Counted from the first letter of the stretch, positions 16,137-24,652 are shown. The stretch: DNA of 29,383 nt from Peptoniphilaceae bacterium AM52-5BH (GCA_027669155.1 JAQEDR010000025.1:1-29383); one strand, 5' to 3'. Numbers and translations: made by a program. Notes: generated from the letters alone by a model not told the origin.

Positions 16137-16805
16137 ATGGAAAACAAAGAAATCTACGCTCACATAGACCACACCCTATTGAAGGCTTTTGCTAAATGGG
16201 AAGATATAGAAAAGCTCTGTGATGAGGCAGTAAAATATCAAACAGCTTCAGTTTGTATCCCACAAACATATATAAAAAGAGTTAAGGAAAAATATGGTGA
16301 TAAACTAACAATTTGTACAGTAATCGGCTTCCCTCTAGGATATAATCTAACAGAATCAAAGATAGTAGAAGCAGAACAATCCCTTGCCAATGGTGCAAGT
16401 GAGATAGATATGGTAGTAAATATCTCAGATGTTAAAAATGGTGACTATGAGAAGGTAGAAAATGAGATAAGAGCAATCAAGGAAGCTGTAGGAGATAAGA
16501 TCCTTAAGGTAATTATCGAAACTTGCTATCTAACAGAAGAAGAGAAAATAGCTATGTGCGAAGCTGTTACCAAGGCAGGAGCTGATTACATCAAGACATC
16601 TACAGGATTTGGTACAGATGGAGCTAGGATGGAAGATGTAATCCTATTTAAAGACCACATTGGAGAAAATGTTAAAATAAAAGCAGCTGGTGGAGTTAGA
16701 ACAAAAGAAGACTTGATAGCCTTTATAGAAGCAGGTTGCGACAGAATAGGAACAAGCTCAGCTATAAAGATGCTTAAGGGCGAAGAGAATAAGTCAGATT
16801 ATTAG
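16137..16805 (+). CDS. deoC: Deoxyribose-phosphate aldolase
   Basis: The 222-residue protein is a DeoC TIM barrel of normal length. It opens with AHIDHTLLKAFA. EIDMVVNISDVKNGDY holds the catalytic Asp (D91). The Schiff-base lysine is K153 in YIKTSTGFGTDGA, and the second lysine is K182 in IKAAGGVRT. It splits 2-deoxyribose 5-phosphate into glyceraldehyde 3-phosphate and acetaldehyde, the exit from deoxynucleoside breakdown. It is the first gene of deoC-deoB-transporter-phosphorylase. AAGGAGAGG precedes its ATG, and deoB starts eight bases after its stop. Confidence 0.96.
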   Translation: MENKEIYAHIDHTLLKAFAKWEDIEKLCDEAVKYQTASVCIPQTYIKRVKEKYGDKLTICTVIGFPLGYNLTESKIVEAEQSLANGASEIDMVVNISDVKNGDYEKVENEIRAIKEAVGDKILKVIIETCYLTEEEKIAMCEAVTKAGADYIKTSTGFGTDGARMEDVILFKDHIGENVKIKAAGGVRTKEDLIAFIEAGCDRIGTSSAIKMLKGEENKSDY

Positions 16806-16813
16806 AGGATCTT

Positions 16814-17989
16814 ATGAAAAATAAAAAGAGAGTATTTTTAATAGTTTTAGACTCTGTGGGCATAGGCGAAATGCCAGATGCTCACAAATATGGCGATGAG
16901 GGTAGCAATACTCTTGCTGCTATTGTTAAAAGCGATGAATTTAAGGCAGATAATTTAGCAAAACTTGGATTTTTCAATATCGAAGGTGTTGATTGTAAGG
17001 AAGATGTAGAAAATCCTCTAGGATCTTTTGCAAGACTTGCCGAAGCCTCAAATGGCAAGGATACAACTACAGGTCATTGGGAGATGGCAGGCATCATTTC
17101 AGAAAAACCTTTCCCTACCTTCCCAAATGGTTTTCCAGAAGATTTTCTAGAAGAGTATTCTAAAAGAGTTGGTAGGAAGATTATCTGCAACAAGCCATAT
17201 TCTGGAACAGAGGTTATTGAAGATTATGGTAAGGAACACTTGGAAACAGGAGCTCTTATAGTCTATACATCAGCAGACTCAGTCTTTCAGGTAGCAGGCC
17301 ACGAAGATGTAGTTAGCCTTGAAGAATTATATCGCTGTTGTGAGATTGCAAGAGATATGCTTCAGGGAGATTTGGCAGTAGGTAGGGTTATAGCAAGGCC
17401 TTTTGTAGGCGAGCTTGGTTCTTTTGAGAGAACTAGAAACAGACACGACTACGCCCTAACTCCAACAGGCCCAATCATTATGGATGATTTGGTAAAAAAT
17501 GGCTATGACTCTATAGGAGTTGGCAAGATTTATGATATCTTCGCAGGACAGTCGGTCCTTGAAACTTACAAGATGGAAGATAACATCGATGGAATGAATA
17601 TAACCCTTGATTTGTGTGATAAGGATTTCAATGGCTTGTGCTTCGTAAATTTAGTTGATTTTGACATGATTTATGGTCATAGAAATGATGTAGATGGTTA
17701 TGCCAAGGCCTTTGCTGATTTTGATAAGCAATTGGGAGAGATGCTTCCTAAACTTAGGGAAGATGATATTGTAATCATAACAGCAGATCATGGATGTGAC
17801 CCATCAACCCCATCCACCGACCACTCCAGGGAATATGTTCCAATGTTAATTTTTGGAGATAAGATTCAATCTGGAGTTGACCTAAAGACAAGAAATACTT
17901 TTGCAGATATTGGAAAGACTATTGCCGATATATTTAAAATCGACTCAGCAATTCCAGGCGAAAGTTTTTATGAAAAAGTTAAAAAATAG
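16814..17989 (+). CDS. deoB: Phosphopentomutase
   Basis: The 391-residue alkaline-phosphatase-superfamily mutase has the metal-binding start VLDSVGIGEMPDA (D13). GKDTTTGHWEM (81-91) contains the phospho-acceptor Thr. ADHGCDPSTPSTDHSREYVP near residue 325 supplies the second metal cluster. It converts (deoxy)ribose 1-phosphate to the 5-phosphate, linking the phosphorylase product to DeoC. The ATG follows GAGGATCTT, a modest binding site close to the deoC stop, consistent with coupling. Length and motifs are as in the Bacillus enzyme. Confidence 0.96.
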   Translation: MKNKKRVFLIVLDSVGIGEMPDAHKYGDEGSNTLAAIVKSDEFKADNLAKLGFFNIEGVDCKEDVENPLGSFARLAEASNGKDTTTGHWEMAGIISEKPFPTFPNGFPEDFLEEYSKRVGRKIICNKPYSGTEVIEDYGKEHLETGALIVYTSADSVFQVAGHEDVVSLEELYRCCEIARDMLQGDLAVGRVIARPFVGELGSFERTRNRHDYALTPTGPIIMDDLVKNGYDSIGVGKIYDIFAGQSVLETYKMEDNIDGMNITLDLCDKDFNGLCFVNLVDFDMIYGHRNDVDGYAKAFADFDKQLGEMLPKLREDDIVIITADHGCDPSTPSTDHSREYVPMLIFGDKIQSGVDLKTRNTFADIGKTIADIFKIDSAIPGESFYEKVKK

Positions 17990-17998
17990 GAGTGTTTT

Positions 17999-19201
17999 AT
18001 GAAATTAATCTTGAACCTTCTGGGTATAGTTATTGTAATAGGATTTATGTTTTTAATATCTATGAACAGGAAGGCTGTAAAAGTTAAGGGGATTTTCACA
18101 GCTCTTTTAGCTCAATTTATAATAGCAGGCCTTCTTGTGAAACTCCCTCAAGGAAGAGCGGCTATAGGAGCTGTTAGTAAGGCTGTAGAAAAGGTTTTAT
18201 CCTATGGTAGCGAGGGAATCCAATTTGTTTTTGGATCTTTGGGAGATCCAGCAGCCGCATCAGGATATATATTTGCCTTTCAAACCTTGACCAATATTAT
18301 ATTTATATCATCTTTAGTTGCAGTCTTGTTCTATACTGGAATTTTGGGTTTTGTAGTATCAAAGATAGGTTGGCTCATAGGAAAATTATTTAAAACATCA
18401 GAGGTTGAGTCCTTTGTAGCAGTTGCTAATATGTTCTTAGGTCAAACTGACTCACCAATCCTTGTAGCAAAATATTTAAATTTCATGACAGAAAGTGAAG
18501 TAATGCTAGTCCTCGTTTCAGGAATGGGATCAATGTCAGTATCAATTATTGCAGGATATGTTGCCTTGGGAATCCCTATGGAATCCTTGCTTATAGCATC
18601 CACCATGGTTCCAGTTGGATCGATCCTTCTATCCAAAATCGTATGCCCACAAACAGAGGAAATCCAAGAGCTCGGTGAAGTGAAGATGGACAGGAAGGGC
18701 AACAACGAAAACGTCCTAGATGCCTTGGCAAGTGGAGCCCTCGATGGAATGAATATGGCTATGGCAATAGGAGCAAGCCTTATAGCTATAATTTCTATAG
18801 TAGCTTTGATAAATGGGATTTTGGGCATATTTAATATTTCTTTGGAGACTATCCTATCTTATGTATTTGCACCAATGGGTTACTTGATGGGACTTGAAGG
18901 TAAGGAAGTCTTTACAGCAGGTGAGCTTTTAGGTTCAAAATTAATCTTAAACGAATTCGTAGCCTTTGGCAAGCTTGGTCCAATGCTTGCTACTATGAGC
19001 GAGAGAACAGGTCTTATGCTTGCAGTATCTCTTGCAGGATTTGCTAATGTAAGCTCAATAGGAATTTGTATATCTGGTATATCAGTTCTATGTCCAGAAA
19101 AAAGACCTGTTCTTGCAAAGCTCGCCCTAAGGGCTATGATTGCGGGATTCTGTGTCAGCGTACTATCAGCTTTAATAGTTGGTATTTGGTTATTATTCTA
19201 A
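17999..19201 (+). CDS. nupC: CNT-family nucleoside transporter (NupC-like)
   Basis: The 400-residue polytopic protein has concentrative nucleoside transporter signatures. These are QTDSPILVAKYL around 150, which lies in a core hairpin and contacts substrate, SGMGSMSVSIIAGYVALGIP, and NEFVAFGKLG around 318. The C-terminal block carries GFANVSSIGI. Members import nucleosides with Na+ or H+ across the cell membrane. It starts nine bases after the deoB stop behind TAGGAG and is followed 10 bases later by the phosphorylase gene. It therefore supplies the deoxyribonucleosides and ribonucleosides the operon degrades. The exact nucleoside range is not readable. Confidence 0.92.
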   Translation: MKLILNLLGIVIVIGFMFLISMNRKAVKVKGIFTALLAQFIIAGLLVKLPQGRAAIGAVSKAVEKVLSYGSEGIQFVFGSLGDPAAASGYIFAFQTLTNIIFISSLVAVLFYTGILGFVVSKIGWLIGKLFKTSEVESFVAVANMFLGQTDSPILVAKYLNFMTESEVMLVLVSGMGSMSVSIIAGYVALGIPMESLLIASTMVPVGSILLSKIVCPQTEEIQELGEVKMDRKGNNENVLDALASGALDGMNMAMAIGASLIAIISIVALINGILGIFNISLETILSYVFAPMGYLMGLEGKEVFTAGELLGSKLILNEFVAFGKLGPMLATMSERTGLMLAVSLAGFANVSSIGICISGISVLCPEKRPVLAKLALRAMIAGFCVSVLSALIVGIWLLF

Positions 19202-19211
19202 AGGAGAAGAA

Positions 19212-20513
19212 ATGAGATTTATTGATATAATTGAAAAGAAAAAACTTAAAGAAGAACTAACAGATGAAGAAATCCAATTTTTTATAGATGGAGTAACTGA
19301 CGATTCAATCGAAGATTATCAAATAGCAGCCCTCCTCATGGCAATCAGGCTTAACGGCATGACGGAGCATGAGACAGCCAAGCTTGCAGAAGCTATGATG
19401 CACTCTGGAGATGTTATCGACCTATCAGAAATAGAAGGAATCAAATCTGACAAGCACTCAACAGGTGGTGTTGGAGATAAGACCTCAATGGCACTAGGTG
19501 CAATGGTTGCTGCTTGTGGCCTTAAGCTTGCCAAGATGAGTGGTAGGGGCCTAGGTCATACTGGTGGAACCCTTGATAAACTAGAATCTATAGAAGGATT
19601 TAATATCTCCCTTACCGAAGAAGAATTCAAAAAGCAGGTAAACGATATAGGCCTTGCCATAATTGGTCAAACAGGAGACTTGGTACCAGCTGATAAGAAG
19701 CTCTACGCCCTAAGAGATGTAACAGCAACAGTAGATTCCATTCCACTAATCGCTTCATCAATCATGTCTAAGAAACTTGCTTCTGGATCAGATACTATAT
19801 TACTCGATGTAAAATATGGTGAAGGTGCCTTCATGCACACAGTAGAAGATGCCAAGAAACTTGCCGAAGCTATGATTTCAATCGGTAAGAAACTAGGAAA
19901 AAATACCATGGCTATGATTACAGATATGAACCAACCTCTAGGAAACACTATAGGTAATGCCCTCGAAGTAAGAGAAGCTATCGAGACTGTAAAGGGACAT
20001 GGGCCAAAAGACTTCACAGAACTTTGTATGTGTGCAGGAGAGATTATGCTCATGCAAGCTGGTAAGGCAGAGACAAAAGAAGAAGCCAGAAAGATGCTAG
20101 AAGAAGCAATCTCCTCTGGAAAAGCCTACGAAAATCTAGAAAAAATGGTAGAATACCAAGGCGGAAATGTAGAACAAATCAGAAACACAGACCTCCTTCC
20201 TCAAGCGAAATTCAAAACAGAAATGTTATCTGAAGAAGAAGGCTACATTGAAAATATCCACTCAATGGGACTTGGTATCCAAGCTATGAAACTTGGAGCA
20301 GGAAGAGCCAAGAAAACTGATCCTATAAACTACGCTGTTGGTCTTGAAATGAACGCTAAAAAGGGTGACTATGTCAAAAAGGGCGACCTCCTCTGTACAG
20401 TCTACCACGACGAAGAATTGACAGATGAGTGGAAAAAGGAATTCTATGATACCTTTACCTTTACAGACAAAGAAGTAGAGCCAATTCCAATAGTAGAAGA
20501 AATATTAAAATAA
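19212..20513 (+). CDS. pdp: Pyrimidine-nucleoside (thymidine) phosphorylase
   Basis: The 433-residue protein has the glycosyltransferase family 3 layout: a helical N-domain (DELTDEEI-like start, AALLMAIRLNGM), the phosphate-binding KSDKHSTGGVGDKTS near 80 and MSGRGLGHTGGTLDKLES near 110-127. A C-terminal biotin-like domain contains GDYVKKGDLL. It cleaves uridine, deoxyuridine or thymidine with phosphate to base plus (deoxy)ribose 1-phosphate, feeding DeoB. Low-GC Gram-positive enzymes of this type are usually broad Pdp rather than strict DeoA. The ATG at 19212 follows AAGGAGAAG; a longer reading frame upstream overlaps the transporter gene and is not the start. It is the last gene before a UUCG-loop terminator. 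Confidence 0.95.
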   Translation: MRFIDIIEKKKLKEELTDEEIQFFIDGVTDDSIEDYQIAALLMAIRLNGMTEHETAKLAEAMMHSGDVIDLSEIEGIKSDKHSTGGVGDKTSMALGAMVAACGLKLAKMSGRGLGHTGGTLDKLESIEGFNISLTEEEFKKQVNDIGLAIIGQTGDLVPADKKLYALRDVTATVDSIPLIASSIMSKKLASGSDTILLDVKYGEGAFMHTVEDAKKLAEAMISIGKKLGKNTMAMITDMNQPLGNTIGNALEVREAIETVKGHGPKDFTELCMCAGEIMLMQAGKAETKEEARKMLEEAISSGKAYENLEKMVEYQGGNVEQIRNTDLLPQAKFKTEMLSEEEGYIENIHSMGLGIQAMKLGAGRAKKTDPINYAVGLEMNAKKGDYVKKGDLLCTVYHDEELTDEWKKEFYDTFTFTDKEVEPIPIVEEILK

Positions 20514-20524
20514 ACTTACAAATG

Positions 20525-20548
20525 ACCTCGCTTCGGCGAGGTTTTTTC
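20525..20548 (+). terminator. deo operon terminator
   Basis: ACCTCGC and GCGAGGT close a TTCG tetraloop, followed by six Ts. It lies 11 bases after the phosphorylase stop. Confidence 0.95.
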
Positions 20549-20574
20549 ATCCTAATAACAAAGCAAAAATAAGG

Positions 20575-20580
20575 TATACT
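20575..20580 (+). promoter_or_regulatory. Putative -10 element of the lone carbamoyltransferase gene
   Basis: TATACT lies 18 bases before the ATG at 20599. No convincing -35 is seen at the right distance, so the promoter would be weak or activated. The leader is very short. Confidence 0.35.
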
Positions 20581-20598
20581 AAAACAAAGGAGAAATAT

Positions 20599-21609
20599 AT
20601 GGAAATTGATTTACGAAGTAGGAACTTTCTTGCTATGCAAGATTTTTCTGAGGAGGAGATTTTATACCTTATAGATTTGGCAGCTGATTTTAAGAAGCTT
20701 AAGAAGGAGAAAAGAGCTCACAAGTATCTTGACGGACAAAACCTAATCCTTCTTTTCGAGGAAGCTTCTACCAGGACTAGGACTTCCTTTGAAGTTGCCG
20801 CCTTTGATTTGGGGATGGGAGTAAGCCTTATAAATTCAAACTCAAGTAAGCTCGGCGAGAAGGAATCTATCGAAGATAGTATCAATGTCTTCGACCGCTA
20901 TTACGACGGCATAGTCTATAGGGGAAACAAGCAGGATATGCTAGAAAAACTCGTGAAGATGACGGAAGTTCCAATCTATAACGCCATGACAGAAAAGACC
21001 CATCCAAGCCAGATGATTTCAGATATGCTTACCATAAGGGAAAAGTTCGGCTATCTTAAGGGGCTTAATTTATTATATCTAGGCTATCCCGGAGATATCA
21101 TGCCTAACTCCCTATCCATAACTTGTGCCAAGCTTGGAATAAACTTCACTGCAGCAGGTCCTAGGAAATACTTCCCCAAGGAAGATTTTATAAAGCTATC
21201 CAAGGACTTTGCTCAAAAGCATGGGTCTGAGATTACTTATACAGAAGATCTTAATGAAGCTATAGGAAAAGCTGATATAATCTATACTGACATGTGGATA
21301 GCCCTAACAGAGGCAGACGATGTGCCTGTAGATAGGATTATGGAGCTTTACCCTTATAGGGTCGATAGGAAAGTGATGGATAAGACAAAGGATACTACGA
21401 TATTTATGCACTGCTTGCCAGCTTTCCACGATACAAAATCCAAGCTTGCTAAAAAGGTCCTAGCCAAACTTCCTAAGGATATGGACTTCGATGGTATGGA
21501 AGTTACCGATGAAGTCTTTAGATCAGAGAAGTCTATGGTTTTCGATCAGACAGAAAATAGGATACCAGCAGTTAAGGCAATCTTGTATTCAACTTTGAAA
21601 TATGAGTAA
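20599..21609 (+). CDS. Ornithine-carbamoyltransferase paralogue with altered amino-acid site
   Basis: The 336-residue protein aligns without gaps to the OTC at 10490. Carbamoyl-phosphate and catalytic elements are kept: STRTR 57-61, R108, HPSQ 135-138, D231, HCLP 271-274 and R321. Ornithine-contacting segments are not: GDCRNN (162-167) becomes GYPGDI, and the VSMG loop (234-237) becomes IALT. It should still bind carbamoyl phosphate, but its acceptor is probably not ornithine, or it is weakly active. Arginine codons are 10 AGG, 2 AGA, 1 CGA and 1 CGC, opposite to the first OTC, suggesting lower expression. It stands alone between the deo terminator and the T-box promoter. Putrescine, oxamate, ureidoglycine or another amine are possible acceptors; none is supported directly. 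Confidence 0.8.
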   Translation: MEIDLRSRNFLAMQDFSEEEILYLIDLAADFKKLKKEKRAHKYLDGQNLILLFEEASTRTRTSFEVAAFDLGMGVSLINSNSSKLGEKESIEDSINVFDRYYDGIVYRGNKQDMLEKLVKMTEVPIYNAMTEKTHPSQMISDMLTIREKFGYLKGLNLLYLGYPGDIMPNSLSITCAKLGINFTAAGPRKYFPKEDFIKLSKDFAQKHGSEITYTEDLNEAIGKADIIYTDMWIALTEADDVPVDRIMELYPYRVDRKVMDKTKDTTIFMHCLPAFHDTKSKLAKKVLAKLPKDMDFDGMEVTDEVFRSEKSMVFDQTENRIPAVKAILYSTLKYE

Positions 21610-21643
21610 TTATATACTTTAACAAATAATTTATCAAAAATAT

Positions 21644-21672
21644 TTGACAAAGACTATTTTAGCATGTATTAT
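21644..21672 (+). promoter_or_regulatory. Promoter of the T-box/ABC transporter operon
   Basis: A perfect TTGACA (21644-21649) and TATTAT (21667-21672) are separated by 17 bases. Transcription should start near 21679, at the 5' end of the T-box leader. Confidence 0.85.
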
Positions 21673-21689
21673 CTAGTTAAAGAATAAAT

Positions 21690-21927
21690 GTGATTACAGA
21701 AAGATAGTTTTTATGAATTACCCAAGAGAAAAGACGGTTGGTGCAAGTCTTGTAAGGAGTATCTACTTATTCCCTCTGTATGCAGAATAGCCGAATCTAG
21801 TAAGCTATTACGGAAGCTACCGTTATCAGAAGCAAGGAGTTGATAGACTCTTGTCAAGGTAATCTTTAGATTATGAAATTAGGTGGTACCACGAATACAC
21901 TCGTCCTATACAGGGCGAGTTTTTTTG
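21690..21927 (+). promoter_or_regulatory. T-box leader (tRNA-sensing riboswitch)
   Basis: The T-box sequence AGGTGGTACCACG at 21881-21893 is diagnostic. It is followed by an intrinsic terminator. Stem I is recognisable: TACAGA (21695-21700) pairs with TCTGTA (21775-21780), TTAC (21717-21720) with GTAA (21752-21755), and the apical GAC/GTC stem carries a GGTTGGTGCAA loop. The specifier should lie on the 3' strand near 21760-21770. TAC (Tyr) and CTT (Leu) triplets are there, and no TGG. An uncharged tRNA would stabilise the antiterminator and switch on the ABC importer. Confidence 0.93.
21899..21927 (+). terminator. T-box regulated terminator
   Basis: ACTCGTCC (21899-21906) pairs with GGGCGAGT (21913-21920) around TATACA and is followed by seven Ts. 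It competes with the antiterminator formed with the T-box sequence just upstream. Confidence 0.92.
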
Positions 21928-21963
21928 TTAGATAAAAGTCTATCGGAAATTATGGAGGATAAT

Positions 21964-22932
21964 ATGAAAATTAAAAAAATTTTAGGACTAATGTTGGCTA
22001 TGACCCTACTAGGCTCTTGTGGAAATAAGGAGAGTGGGACAGAAAAAAATACTGGAGAAGGATCCAGTGACAAGGCAAAGATAGGAATTGTACAAATTGC
22101 AGATCACCCTTCACTTGATGCGGCAAGAGAAGGCTTTATAGAAAAGCTCGATAGCGAAAATATCTCCTATGAGTTAATAGACCACAGGGCAAATGGGGAC
22201 CTTGCCCTAATACCACAATTTGCGACAGACCTTAAGAATAAAGATGTTGACTTAATCTATACCATAGGCACACCAGCAGCCCAAGGAGTGGCAAATACCA
22301 TAAAGGATAAGCCTGTTTTATTCGCAGCAGTAACAGACCCAGAAGGGGCAGGACTTAGCGGGGAAAATATTACAGGAGTATCTGATTATGTAGAAGCAGG
22401 AAAGCTTATAGATGACTTCCTAAGCCTATATCCAGACACCAAGGTATTCGGCACAATGTATAATACCAACGAGCAAAACTCCCAAGTTCAAATCGAAGCC
22501 TTGGAAAAGGCCCTAGAAGAAAGAGGACTTAAGCTTGAAAAACAAGGAGTTTCATCCATAAACGACATTCCTCAAGCTATAGCAAGCCTTAAGGGCAAAA
22601 TCGACGCTATGGTTACAGTAACAGACAATGTCGTTGTAAATGCTATGCCAGTTATAAGTGAGGCCCTAGCCAAGGAAAACATCCCATCAATCGCCTATGA
22701 CGAAGGAAGCGTAGAAAACGGAGCCTTGATGAGTGAGGGAGTTAATTATAGACAACTTGGAAGTCAGGCTGCAGCTATGGCAGCTGAAATTCTTAAAAAC
22801 GGGAAAAATGCTAAAGATATTCCTTACGAGAAGGCAGAAAATCTTAAAGTTCTTGTAAATACCAAGACTGCTGAGACTTTGGGAGTAGATTTAAATCAAG
22901 ATTTACTAAAGAATGCAGAAAAAATAGACTAA
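21964..22932 (+). CDS. ABC transporter substrate-binding lipoprotein (TrpX-like, ABC_sub_bind family)
   Basis: The 322-residue protein starts with a lipoprotein signal (MKIKKILGLMLAMTLLGSC), so Cys19 would be lipidated and hold the protein on the outer face of the membrane. A low-complexity linker follows. The binding domain begins IGIVQIADHPSLDAAREGF and contains DLIYTIGTPAAQGV, FAAVTDPEGAGL and SIAYDEGSVENGALMSEGVN, as in the TrpX/PF04392 family. The ATG at 21964 follows GGAGG. A longer frame back to 21883 runs through the T-box terminator and is not coding. It heads a substrate-protein, permease and ATPase operon. T-box control points to an amino acid or aromatic precursor as the ligand. 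Confidence 0.9.
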   Translation: MKIKKILGLMLAMTLLGSCGNKESGTEKNTGEGSSDKAKIGIVQIADHPSLDAAREGFIEKLDSENISYELIDHRANGDLALIPQFATDLKNKDVDLIYTIGTPAAQGVANTIKDKPVLFAAVTDPEGAGLSGENITGVSDYVEAGKLIDDFLSLYPDTKVFGTMYNTNEQNSQVQIEALEKALEERGLKLEKQGVSSINDIPQAIASLKGKIDAMVTVTDNVVVNAMPVISEALAKENIPSIAYDEGSVENGALMSEGVNYRQLGSQAAAMAAEILKNGKNAKDIPYEKAENLKVLVNTKTAETLGVDLNQDLLKNAEKID

Positions 22933-22941
22933 GGAGAAGAA

Positions 22942-23811
22942 ATGACTGGCTTATTATCATCACTAGTAGCAAGTATAGAAATAGGACTAATATTTGCTAT
23001 CCTTGCCATGGGCTACATGCTTAGCTACAAATTCTTAAAATATTATGACCTCTCCCTAGAAGGAACCTATCCCCTAGGAGCCTTTGTAGCAGCGGTATTA
23101 ATTCAAAAGGGGATGGGACCTTATCTTGGAATTTTAGGAGCAATAATCTGTGGAGGAGTCGGAGGATGTCTGACCTACTTTTTCTACAAAAAGATCAAGG
23201 TAGACCCACTTCTTTCGGGAATCCTAACCCTAACCGTCCTTTATTCCATAAACTTAAGGATAGGAGGAGCAAGTAATATCCCTATAGCAGGAAATCCAAA
23301 TATCTTTGGAAGCCTTCCCAAATGGCCAATCCTACTTGTCCTAACCCTAGTAATCAAACTTGCTATCGACTATTATCTAAGAAGCGAGACAGGCTATCTA
23401 CTTAAAATTACAGGAAATAACAGAAAGCTTGTCAAACAACTAGGTAAAAATCCTGATAGCTTTATTATGGTGGGACTTATCCTATCAAACGCCCTCATAG
23501 GTCTTAGCGGAGGACTAATGGCCAACTACCAAGGCTTTGCCGATATACAAATGGGAACAGCCATGATAGTAACAGGTCTTGCCTCAATTATTATAGGAGA
23601 TACCTTGATGAAATCTAGAGATATGCTTAGAGATACATCAAGGGCAATACTTGGAGCAATTGTCTACAGGATAATATCAGGCCTTGCAATTTACTTGGGA
23701 CTTAATCCAAACGACCTAAAGCTTATCACAGCTTTAATTGTTATATGCTTTATTTCCTACAACAATTACCTAGCCAATAGAAAATACAAAAGGATGGTTA
23801 AAAATGCTTGA
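22942..23811 (+). CDS. ABC transporter permease (TrpY-like)
   Basis: The 289-residue polytopic protein resembles branched-chain/TrpY-type permeases. Early segments are IGLIFAILAMGYMLSYKFL and then DLSLEGTYPLGAFVAA, the usual DLS/D-G-T/S loop. GLILSNALIGLSGGLMANYQG lies near 180, and a GLASIIIGD motif near 212 contacts the ATPase. About eight hydrophobic segments are evident. It starts nine bases after the lipoprotein gene behind AAGGAG and overlaps the ATPase gene by eight bases, so stoichiometric expression is likely. It forms the membrane channel of the T-box-controlled importer. Confidence 0.92.
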   Translation: MTGLLSSLVASIEIGLIFAILAMGYMLSYKFLKYYDLSLEGTYPLGAFVAAVLIQKGMGPYLGILGAIICGGVGGCLTYFFYKKIKVDPLLSGILTLTVLYSINLRIGGASNIPIAGNPNIFGSLPKWPILLVLTLVIKLAIDYYLRSETGYLLKITGNNRKLVKQLGKNPDSFIMVGLILSNALIGLSGGLMANYQGFADIQMGTAMIVTGLASIIIGDTLMKSRDMLRDTSRAILGAIVYRIISGLAIYLGLNPNDLKLITALIVICFISYNNYLANRKYKRMVKNA

Positions 23812-24559
23812 AATTAAAAATATTTCCAAAACTTTCAACATAGGCACAAGCGAAGAAAATACAATATTTAAGGACTTCTCCCTAAAAATCGAAGAAGGCC
23901 TTGCAACAACCATCATAGGACCTAATGGCTGCGGTAAGTCTACCTTGATGAATCTAATAAGCGGAAGCCTTCCCCTAGATTCGGGACAGATTTTAGTAAA
24001 TGGGGTAGAGATCAGCAAACTTAGCGAGGAAAAAAGGGCTAAATACATGGGTAAGGTCAACCAAGATCCCAAAGACGGGGTAGCGACCAACCTAGATATC
24101 TACGAAAACATGGCCCTAGCCCTAAAAAAGGGAGAAAAATTCGGCCTAAGATCTCTTAAGAAAAGCTCAGATACAGAAGAAATAGTAAGAAGACTTAAGA
24201 AATTAAAGCTAGGTCTTGAAAATAAACTCCACACCAAGACGGGCCTACTTTCTGGAGGTCAAAGGCAGTCCCTAGCCCTTCTTATGGCGACAGCCAAAAA
24301 GCCGGATCTCTTATTATTAGACGAGCACACAGCAGCCCTTGACCCAAAGACCAGTCGAAACATAATGGACATGACAAGAAGCCTTATCGATAAGGAAAAT
24401 ATGACAACCCTCCTAATCTCCCACAACCTAAGAGACGTTGTCAAATACTCTGACAGGATAATCATGCTAAACAAGGGAGAAATTGTCCTTGATTTAAGGG
24501 CAAAGGACATCACAGAAGACGACCTAGTCAAAGCCTATAAGGAAAAATTAGGAGAATAA
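23804..24559 (+). CDS. ABC transporter ATP-binding protein (TrpZ-like)
   Basis: The 251-residue protein is a standard ABC ATPase. Walker A is GPNGCGKST (39-47), the signature is LSGGQRQSLALL near 150, Walker B is LLLLDEHTAALDP near 170, and the switch histidine is in LLISHNLRD. It powers the importer formed with the two preceding genes and sits on the cytoplasmic face. Its start overlaps the permease gene by eight bases, indicating translational coupling. Length and motifs are normal and no extra domain is present. Confidence 0.95.
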   Translation: MLEIKNISKTFNIGTSEENTIFKDFSLKIEEGLATTIIGPNGCGKSTLMNLISGSLPLDSGQILVNGVEISKLSEEKRAKYMGKVNQDPKDGVATNLDIYENMALALKKGEKFGLRSLKKSSDTEEIVRRLKKLKLGLENKLHTKTGLLSGGQRQSLALLMATAKKPDLLLLDEHTAALDPKTSRNIMDMTRSLIDKENMTTLLISHNLRDVVKYSDRIIMLNKGEIVLDLRAKDITEDDLVKAYKEKLGE

Positions 24560-24565
24560 TATAAG

Positions 24566-24594
24566 ACCACTAGTAATACAAGCTAGTGGTTTTC
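24566..24594 (+). terminator. Terminator of the ABC transporter operon
   Basis: ACCACTAG pairs with CTAGTGGT around a nine-base loop, followed by TTTC. It is a short T-run, so termination may be incomplete. Confidence 0.75.
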
Positions 24595-24606
24595 AAATAA
24601 AATAAT

Positions 24607-24652
24607 TTAACGTTAAGGAATATTTGACGGATGGGTAAATCAGTGCTATATT
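24607..24652 (+). promoter_or_regulatory. Promoter and putative operator of the ArsR-type gene
   Basis: TTGACG (24624-24629) and TATATT (24647-24652) are 17 bases apart, and TGC before the -10 makes it extended. The palindrome TTAACGTTAA (24607-24616) sits just upstream of the -35. The same ACGTTAA core recurs at 25170-25176 and 25359-25365, ahead of the MFS gene, which suggests autoregulation and control of the exporter by one protein. Confidence 0.7.

Noticed and set aside
21883..21963. N-terminal extension of the substrate-binding lipoprotein
   Set aside because: This frame runs through the T-box sequence and terminator. The lipoprotein signal and GGAGG fix the start at 21964.
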